Shown here: piece by piece, positions 56,448 to 64,000 of the stretch
Layout: the number at the start of each line of letters is the position of its first letter
Position numbering within the stretch: the first letter of the stretch is position 1
NCBI RefSeq assembly: GCF_050003625.1
Contig: NC_134400.1
Span: 54,378,066 to 54,442,065 of the forward strand
DNA length: 64,000 nt
DNA from: Haematobia irritans
Taxonomy: Eukaryota > Arthropoda > Insecta > Diptera > Muscidae
Direction of reading: 5' to 3'
Program-made: the position numbers and the translations under genes
Notes under the pieces: generated by a model
What the model was told of the DNA's origin: nothing
The model's database searches: none
What the model saw: the letters and a program-made list of their open reading frames with translations, nothing else

Positions 56448-57817
56448 AAAAAAATTGGAAGTTCTTCCAAAGGCACAACTTTAAAAGCACTTCTAGAAGA
56501 TGCACCCCAATGATGTTCCTTATTTTAACTACCCAGGAAGTTCTTTTAATTCAATTTTTTATAACTTGGTTTTTTAACTTTTTTCTTTCAAGTTGTTTAA
56601 AAACAGAGTAAGAATTCATAAAATGGTACAAATCATTTAAATTTTGTCGAAAAAAATGCTATATCTAATCTGAAAAAATTATGAATTTTTGAAAATATTT
56701 GAGGTCAAACGTTTCCGACAAATTTTAGAATCCATTAAAAATTATAAAAAATTATAAAATTTATTTATTGACAAAATATCACAGAATTTTTTAATTTACA
56801 TCCAAAACATTGAAATCGTGTCACACCAAAGAAGTGATGCAAATTCAGTGCAACGGCTGTTAAAATGGAGGACTTCCGTAGACCCCCCCCCCCAGGAAAA
56901 TTTTACCCCCCCCAGAATTTGAAAACCTATTTACCATTTTCCATTGTTTTTATATACAATTAAACATGTAAATACACAAAGTTGCGCTAAATACTTTCAT
57001 GTACATTCGAATTACTTGAGTTGTGGTAGCAGTTGCCGATGGCAATATATAGCTTTATTTCTTAACATTGTCTTCTAAATTGTAAGTTAGTTTCCTTATT
57101 ATAAGCGAATCCTTGAAGCCTGATCTTTATGAAATAAAGCTGTAGTTAAATAATGCTGCAAAAAAGAGTCGTTAGTGAAAAATTTCTTTTTGGGTTTGGG
57201 TGTGTTGCAAAATTGGCGTAAAAGCGATGACTGTAATATGAACTTGTCATAGGACGGATGTCCACCATTTCAACAGCCGTTGCACTGAATTTGTATCACT
57301 TCTAAATGTGTGATCCGAATTCAGTGTTTCGAATGTGAATGAAAAAATATTGTGTTATTTCCCCAAATAAATAATTTTTTTAATTTTTAATGCATTCCAA
57401 TGCTTGTCTGAAACGTTTGCCCTAGAATATTTTCAAAAATTATAGATTTTTCTAGAATGGATCTATTTTTGTCGGAAAAATAGCAAAATTTGTACCATTT
57501 TTTAATTTCTTTTTGACCTATTTAAAAAAAAAGAATACCCATTAAAATATATTAAAATATATAGTTAAAATAATTTAGTGCTTTATGCGAACATTTTTGG
57601 AAGTGCTTTTAAAGTTGTGCCTTTAGAACCACTCCCAATTTTTTTTTTTTGCTGCGAAAACTGTGGAACTACTTTTAGTTGCTTTATTAAAAATTAATTC
57701 TCTAGTTATGTTGATGTCTGATTTTTTATTCATTTTTATAAAATAAAACATTAATTGAACTTATAAGTTCAGTCCATAAATTTTTAGCTGGGGGGAAATT
57801 GTCTAGCTACGCTAATG
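56448..57817. mobile_element. Rearranged hAT-type MITE: inverted partial copy plus direct copy
   Basis: 56448-56880 matches the reverse complement of about 35790-36240 (for example ATTGGAAGTTCTTCC, GCACAACTTTAAAAGCACTT). 56880-57817 matches 35600-36419 directly and ends in CTAGCTACGCTAATG. They meet at a C-rich block (GACCCCCCCC). No left terminal repeat or duplication was found. Confidence 0.65.
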
Positions 57818-58831
57818 AATAAATATTTACTGATGTGCTTATTTATGCCCTTTACCTGTTATTCGAGAAATCAATCACAATAAATTGCTATTGTGAATGG
57901 AAGAAGCGTCACTTTAACAAAATGAAATCTGGCAACACCGTCGAGATTTGCAGTGATGAGGTGTTCTGGATGGAACACCAGGCCTAATGTTGTTGTTTCA
58001 TTATTTTGTTAATTAAATTGTTATACATAAATACAAGTCTAAAAATAAATTTGAGATTTTTAAAGGCCATTTTTGAAGACAAGCTGCATTAAACGAGACT
58101 GTAATTGGATCAGAAAAGGTGCGAAAGCAAGAAGAATTTTTACACTGTTACCTTGGAAATTTCAACAAGATGAGAATAGAGAGAGTCCATTTACTGTCCG
58201 TTTCAAGAGGTGGTATGTACCTTTGATAGATACTCTGTGTCAGGGAAGAAACATATGTATTACGCTTGAAATTTGAGAACAAATATTTTTGTACCTTTGC
58301 GCTTAAAAAGTTGATGTTAGCTTTAAAAATATTTAATCTCCCCATTATATATGAAATGTCTGTATATCATATATTAAATAGACTGTTAACCTAGATATGA
58401 AAATTTCCTACTAAAATAAAAAATTGTACATTATCATAATAAAAAAAAGGTTATTAATCGTATAGAGATAAGATTTGTTGATGGAATATGGCCAATTGGT
58501 ATTAATAAAGATATCGTTTGGGAATAAAGAAAACATGCTACTCATGTTATCGTGAATATCATCTTAATGTTTATTGGTATTCTTGGTTGCTTGACAGCAT
58601 CATTATGGAGAATTTCAATGCCAAAGTGACTACATAAGAATCTTTCTCATACATGCACTTTACTTTGGGTTTTGTTGCTTTCACTCCTGCTTAATGTTGT
58701 AAAAAATTATGTGGATGAAGAAGTACCTTTTGCCACAAGAAAAAATATTTTTCCAGCATAACAATATCAGTTCAATGCTGAAGGAAGGAAAATAGGTCCA
58801 TGAGCTCGCATATTCACATATGGACAATAAT
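57818..58831. other. Unassigned
   Basis: The 67-codon frame at 58073-58276 (MKTSCIKRDCNWIRKGAKAR) and its antisense partner are unrecognised and unsupported. No repeats noted. Confidence 0.4.
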
Positions 58832-59061
58832 ACACACACAAAGAAAATTTCATTAAAATTCAGCCAACGAAAAATTTTCATTGATATAACGAAACAATTT
58901 CATTAATAGAATGAAAATATTCATTAATAGTACGAAACGTTACGTTGATTAACAGAAAATTCTTTATAATAACGAACAATTTCGTTGCATTAACGAATTC
59001 GTTTCATTGGCTGGCTTTTAACGACACATTTCGTTAATATAACGAAACTTTTTCTATTAGT
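58832..59061. mobile_element. Palindromic MITE candidate with AACGAAA words
   Basis: The left end CACACACAAAGAAAATTTCA and the right end CGAAACTTTTTCTATTAGTG are approximate inverted repeats. Internally AACGAAAC/GTTTCGTT words repeat on both sides (CAGCCAACGAAA / TTTCATTGGCTGG). The flanking dinucleotides are not clearly duplicated. Confidence 0.5.
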
Positions 59062-59705
59062 GCACAGCGAAAGTAATTTAACAACATACATATAGTAGGC
59101 CTGTTTTCTTTTAGTGGGCGATAGCCAAGCTATGCTAGCTCAAGGAAACCCACAAACTAGATTTATCCCGAGCACGTACATATAACCGTAGAACAAGAAA
59201 TATTCAGACATATCATGTTAATTCATAGCGCTGTGTTTTATCTGTACTACGTAGATGTTACATTGTCTTCGGTAGTTACATTTAAATTTAATTTTTTATA
59301 TACCCTGCGCCAAATTGTGGAACGGGTATTATAAGTTAGTGCATATGTTTGCAACACCCAAAAGAAGACGAAATAGACACATGGTGTCTTCGGCAATATT
59401 GCTCAGTATGGGTCCCTGTGTCGATATGCTTTAAATTATGTATGCTTCTATGTGTAAGTAGTGTCGTCAAGTGTGCTAAATTTGATTGAAATCGGTTCAG
59501 ATTTAGATATAGCTCTCATATATATCTTTTGCCCGATATGGACTTATATGGCCCAAGAAGCCAGAGTTTTATCCTGATTTGCTTGAAATTTGGCACAAGA
59601 AGTACAATTAGTAGTATCGTGAAATGTGCTAAATTTGATTGGAATCGGCTCAGATTTAGATATAGCTCCCAAACATGAAAGATAGTCCGATTTACACTCA
59701 TATGA

Positions 59706-60037
59706 GGTTAGGTTAGGTTAGGTGGCAGCCCGATGTATCAGGCTCACTTAGACTATTCAGTCCATTGTGATACCACTCTTATCACTGAGTGCTGCCCGAT
59801 TCCATGTTAAGCTCAATGACAAGGGACCTCCTTTTTATAGCCGAGTCCGTACGGCGTTCCACATTGCTGTGAAACCACTTAGAGAAGCTTTGAAACCCTC
59901 AGAAATGTCACCAGCATTACTGAGGTGGGATAATCCACCGCTGAAAAACTTTTTGGTGTTCGGTCGAAGCAGGAATCGAACCCACGACCTTGTGTATGCA
60001 AGGCGGGCATGCTAACCATTGCACCACGGTGGCTCCC
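59706..60037 (-). mobile_element. tRNA-headed SINE, copy 2
   Basis: The 332-bp element is flanked by a perfect 12-bp duplication ACACTCATATGA (59694-59705, 60038-60049). The head on the minus strand has an A box in CCGTGGTGCAATGGTTAGCA and a B box GGGTTCGATTCC. The tail is GGGCTGCCACCTAACCTAAC. It is over 90% like copy 1 by eye, lacking a few bases near 59775. Its presence in a neutral A element makes the boundaries exact. Confidence 0.9.
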
Positions 60038-60511
60038 ACACTCATATGACCACAGAGGTCAAATTTGTAAGTGATGTTTTGTACAGGGAGTAGAATAAAT
60101 ATTGTAACTATGCATGCTAAATTTGGTTGAAATCGGTTCAGATTTAGATATAGCTCCCATATATAGCTTTCGCCCGATTTACACTCATATGACCACAGAG
60201 GCCAATTTTTTGCTCCGACTTAGTTGAAATTTTGCACAGGGAGTAGAATTATCATTGTAGCTATGTGTGCCAAATTTGGTTGAAATCGGTTCAGATTTAG
60301 ATATAGCTCCCATATATATGTTTTTCTGATTTCGACAAAAATGGTCAAAATACCAACATTTTCCTTGTAAAATCGCCACTGCTTTGTCGAAAAGTTGTAA
60401 AAATTACTCCAATTTTCCTAAATTTCTAATACATATATATTGAGCGATAAATCATAAATAAACTTTTGCGAAGTTTCCTTAAAAATTGCTTCAGATTTAA
60501 ATGTTTCCCAT

Positions 60512-62283
60512 ATTATACCCTCCATCATAGGATGGGGGTATATTAACTTTGTCATTTTATACCCTCCATCATAGGATGGGGGTATATTAACTTTGTCATT
60601 CCGTTTCGAAATATTGCACTAACACCCCATAAAGTATATATATTCTGGGTCGTGGTGAAATTCTGAGTCGATCTAAGCATGTCCGTCCGTCCGTCCGTCT
60701 GTTGAAATCACGCTAACTTCCGAACGAGACAAGCTATCGACTTGAAACTTGGCACAAGTAGTTGTTATCGATGTAGGTCGGATGGTATTGAAAATGGACC
60801 ATATCGGTCCACTTTTACTTATATCTCCCATATAAAGGGACCCTCAGATTTGGATTTTGGAGCCTCTAACAGAAGTATATTTCATCCGATCCGGCTGAAA
60901 TTTGGTATATGGTGTTGGTATATGGTCTCTAACAACCATGCAAAAATTGGTTCACATCGGTTCATAATTATATAGCCCCCATATAAACCGATCCCCAGAT
61001 TTGGCTGGCGGAGCCTCAAAGAGAAGAAAATTTCATCCGATCCGGCTGAAATTTGGTACATGATGTTGGTATATGGTTTCTAACAACCATGCAAAAATTG
61101 GTCCACATCGGTCCATAATTATGTATAGACCCCATATAAACCGATCTCCAGATTTGGCTTGCGAAGCCTCAAAGAGAAGCAAATTGCATCCGATCCGGCT
61201 GAAATTTGGTACATGGTATTGGTATATGGTCTCTAACAACCGTGCAAAAATTGGTCCACATCGGTCCATAATTATATATAGCGCCCATATAAACCGATCC
61301 CCAGATTTGGGTTGCGGAGCCTCAAAGAGAAGCAAATTTCATCCGATCCGCCTGAAATTTGGTACATGATATTGGTATATGGTCTCTAACAACCATGCAA
61401 AAATTGGTCCACATCGGTTCACAATTATATATAGCCCCCATATAAACCGATCCCCAGATTTGGCTTGCGAAGTCTCCAAGAGAAGTAAATTTCATCCAAT
61501 CCGGTTGTAATTTGGAACATGGTGTTTAACAACCGTGCCAGAATTGGTCCATATCGGTCCATAATTATATATAGCCCCCATATAAAACGTTCTCTAGATT
61601 TGACCTCCGGAGCCTCTTGGAGGAGCAAAATTCATCCGATCCGGTTCAAATTAGGAACGTGGTGTTAGTATATGGTCGCTAACAACCATACCAAAATTGG
61701 TCCAATCACACAAAAATTGGTCCATATCGGTTCATAATCATGGTTGCCACTAGAGTCAAAAATAATCTACCAAAATTTTATTTCTATAGACAATTTTGTC
61801 AAAATTTTATTTCTATAGAAAATTTTGTTCAAATTTTATTCGGTTCATAGTCATGGTTGCCACTCGAGCCAAAAATAATCTACCAAGATTTTATTTCTAT
61901 AGAAAATTTTGTCAAAAGTTTATTTCTATAGGAAATTTTGTCAAAATTTTTATTTCTATAGAAAATTTTTTATTCTGTAGAAAATTTTGTTAAAATTTTA
62001 TTTCTGTAGAAAATTTTGTCAAAATTTTATGTCTACTTTGTCAAACTGAATTATATACGTATTGGATCGATCTTTTTTGATTTAATATATACCACGTATG
62101 GACTTACATACAATTTAGAAGATGGTGTTAGGAGGTTTTAAGATACCTTGCCATCGGCAAGCGTTACCGCAACTTAAGTAATTCGATTGTGGATGGCAGT
62201 GTTTAGAAGAAGTTTCTACGTAATCCATGATGGAGGGTACATAAGCTTCGGCCTGGCCGAACTTACGGCCGTATATACTTGTT
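60512..62283 (-). repeat. Family B element, copy 6, with duplicated terminus
   Basis: It lies inside an A element. The terminal 43 bp (TATACCCTCCATCATAGGAT through AACTTTGTCATT) are present twice in tandem at about 60513-60598. Then follow the CCGTCCGTCCGTCCGTC tract, about six units, a 29-bp-unit array (61760-62033) and an intact head (AACTTACGGCCGTATATACT) at 62283. Much of it parallels B copy 4 unit by unit, so the two are close relatives. Confidence 0.85.
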
Positions 62284-62535
62284 TTTTTACTAACATTGTG
62301 TTCCACCCTAGTACATTAGCCGACATAAATTTTGAGTCCATAGATTTTGTAGAAGTCTATCAAATTCTGTCCAGATCGAGTGATATTTAAATATATGTAT
62401 TTGGGACAAACCTTTATATATAGCCCCCAACACATTTAACGGATGTGATATGGTATCGAAAATTTAGATCTACAAAGTGGGGCAGGGTATAATATAGTCG
62501 GCCCCGCCCGACTTTAGACTTTCCTTACTTGTTTT

Positions 62536-62771
62536 TTGCTAACATTGTGTTCTAAGCCAGGCATTAAGTTTATAGATTTTGTAGAAGTATATCAAATTTT
62601 GTCGAGATCGAGTCAGATTTAAATATATGTATATGGGAACAAAAATCTTTACATATAGTACCAACACATTTGACGGATTTCATATGGTATCGCAAATGTG
62701 GATCTACATGGTGGTGCAGGGTATGATATAGTCGGCCTCGCCCGACTTTAGACTTTCCTTACTTGTTTTTA
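62536..62771 (-). repeat. Partial family A head
   Basis: A second, 5'-end-only A copy: GTGCAGGGTATGATATAGTC, then GGCCTCGCCCGAC and TTTAGACTTTCCTTACTTGT at 62748-62767. It is more diverged than the adjacent A head. Confidence 0.7.
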
Positions 62772-63285
62772 ATATACTGTTTGTTTGTTTGTTTTTTAAT
62801 ACTTCAAGGTATTTTTATTGCAAATTGACTGATTTGTTCGGCAACTCTCATTCTCCAAAAAGGAATTGAGTGAATCTTGAGCGCAATTGAGAAAAAGGTA
62901 TGCAAGCAATCAAAATCATTGTGAATTGACTTACGTCGCCTATACATTTCATGGTCAGCTGTTAAAATAAAATTGTAACGACCAAGCACAATATATGTAT
63001 AAAACCCTCAAATTCTAATGCATAGCAGGAGGTGGTATTAATTCATAGATACAGAAATCAATTTATTCTACACTGTCTTACTGCTTTTAGTTTGATGGAT
63101 TGTTTGAAATAAATTTTTAGTTAAAAATTAATATCCGAAATCCGTTCATAAAAGCGTGGACTAAACAGTGAATATTCCGTTTTGAATTTTCGTTAAAGTT
63201 TCCGTTTCATTTTGTAATTTTTTCTACTAGTGTACAAACATGAATGTCCTAATATTTCAAGAAAAAAATTGCCATGTGGAATGTG
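62772..63285. other. Mostly unassigned; diverged arm of the 352-bp MITE
   Basis: 62815-62945 (TGCAAATTGACTGATTTGTT ... TTGTGAATTGAC) is similar to 28607-28720. The rest shows no features. Confidence 0.4.
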
Positions 63286-63505
63286 CACAGAAGAAAATAT
63301 CACCAAAATTGTAATTTTAATTGTATTAAAAAAATATTCATTTAAACATTTAATTGGTTCAACAAATTTTTTAATTGAAACAAAAATCAATGACAATTTT
63401 ATTGACTTCGGTGATTGATACTATCATTTCTCTGATTGATTTCAATTAAACATTAATTGGTTCAATTGATTTCTTGATTGAAGACAAAAACAATTTTTTT
63501 CTGTG
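63286..63505. mobile_element. 220-bp MITE, E type
   Basis: It starts CACAGAAGAAAATATCACC and ends CAATTTTTTTCTGTG, with TG on both sides. The interior is rich in TTAATTGGTTCAA and TTGATTGAA words. The flanks of the A element at 33857 share these words. Confidence 0.55.
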
Positions 63506-64000
63506 TGGTCAGTTCACAAATCTGATAAGCGATAACAAGACTATCCTATTTTCTGCTAAGGAATTAGAATAGACTTTAATTCGTTGACACGCCGCTAACC
63601 ATTGCTATTCCGGATTTTGAGCTTCCCATCAGAAACAAGGTTCGTCTATTGCCTGTCTTCCTTGGTCAATGATAATATCGGCAAAATTCTCAGTGATGAG
63701 TTTATGTTTTGTTTTTGTTGCTGTTGTTCTCGATAGAAAATATAAAAATTGTATCCTGGATTAAAGGAAAACAGCCCTATTGTATGTAAGGCTATGGTAG
63801 TTGTGTAAAGGGACAAGGAAACCAAATGAATGCAACAAAACTAATGCAGACGTAAAAGTTGAAAGAAAAGTCTTCTGTTTTTTATTTTTTGCGAATAACC
63901 AAAATATTATGCAAAGAAAAAGGGCCAAGATGGAAACTTGTACAGTGGCAAACCACTCACTGGTCTCTGGTGATGGCTTGAATATGAAAGTCCTGTCAAA
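63506..64000. other. Unassigned to the window end
   Basis: Balanced composition in parts (GCGATAACAAGACTATCC; CGACACGCCGC-like at 63590), but no frame or splice signal I can support. A further channel exon could lie beyond the window. Confidence 0.4.

Larger units (their letters stand above)
59292..62535 (-). repeat. Family A element split by a SINE and a B element
   Basis: The terminal hairpin part (TATACCCTGCGCCAAATTGT) is at 59301, followed by units with TATAGCTCCCATATATA. A SINE occupies 59706-60037. Units resume to about 60511, then a B element, then the A head at 62284-62535 ending in GTCGGCCCCGCCCGAC. A further partial A head in the same orientation follows at 62536-62771. Confidence 0.8.

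Noticed and set aside
58073..58276. Small basic protein of 67 residues
   Set aside because: No domain, no splice or promoter context, and an antisense frame of equal length. Nothing supports coding.

Overview
The window is nuclear DNA of a higher fly. The repeat families look like those of calyptrate muscoids (house fly, stable fly, horn fly), but this is recognition from memory and no search was run. It is AT-rich, intron-like and almost entirely built of transposable elements, many inserted into one another. The only host gene I can support is on the minus strand: a 38-codon internal exon (44346-44233) and a 48-residue terminal exon (33541-33395) joined in phase 0 across a 10.7-kb intron. 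The terminal exon encodes a fourth transmembrane segment of the Cys-loop ligand-gated channel type. Much of the rest may be intron or flank of this gene.

Layout. 1-5004: a Ty3/gypsy-like LTR element with a 49-bp hairpin array in its LTR, a gag-protease-integrase frame that has lost reverse transcriptase, and a 3' LTR cut at 5004. 5004-14300: three copies of a TA-flanked DNA element ('D'), each carrying a divergent pair of tRNA-like Pol III modules; one copy holds a 790-bp MITE. 14338-24870: tandem-unit elements 'A' and 'B', with a DD41D (rosa-type) and a DD37E mariner/Tc1 element inside B copies, and two LINE relics between. 24871-33394: AT-rich, few landmarks, two MITEs and one element 'C'. 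33395-44346: the channel gene's last intron, holding an A(B(hAT)) nest and a hAT element split by an RNase H-bearing LINE. 44347-64000: two tRNA-headed SINEs with target duplications, further A and B elements, a possible Penelope-like insertion, and a LINE fragment split by a hAT element and a 250-bp MITE.

How they relate. Families A, B and C share a tandem unit of about 125-155 bp, GTCY-type microsatellites and a TATACCC/GGGTATA terminal hairpin, so I read them as non-autonomous mini-me/DINE-1-like (Helentron-associated) elements. They act as landing sites: four unrelated insertions entered the same short AT-rich stretch of the B unit. The SINE ends in the same roughly 75 bp as the LINE, which suggests it uses the LINE machinery, and its tRNA head is homologous to a module inside DNA element D. 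No mobile protein in the window looks fully functional. Coordinates backed by target-site duplications are reliable to a base or two; the others are approximate.
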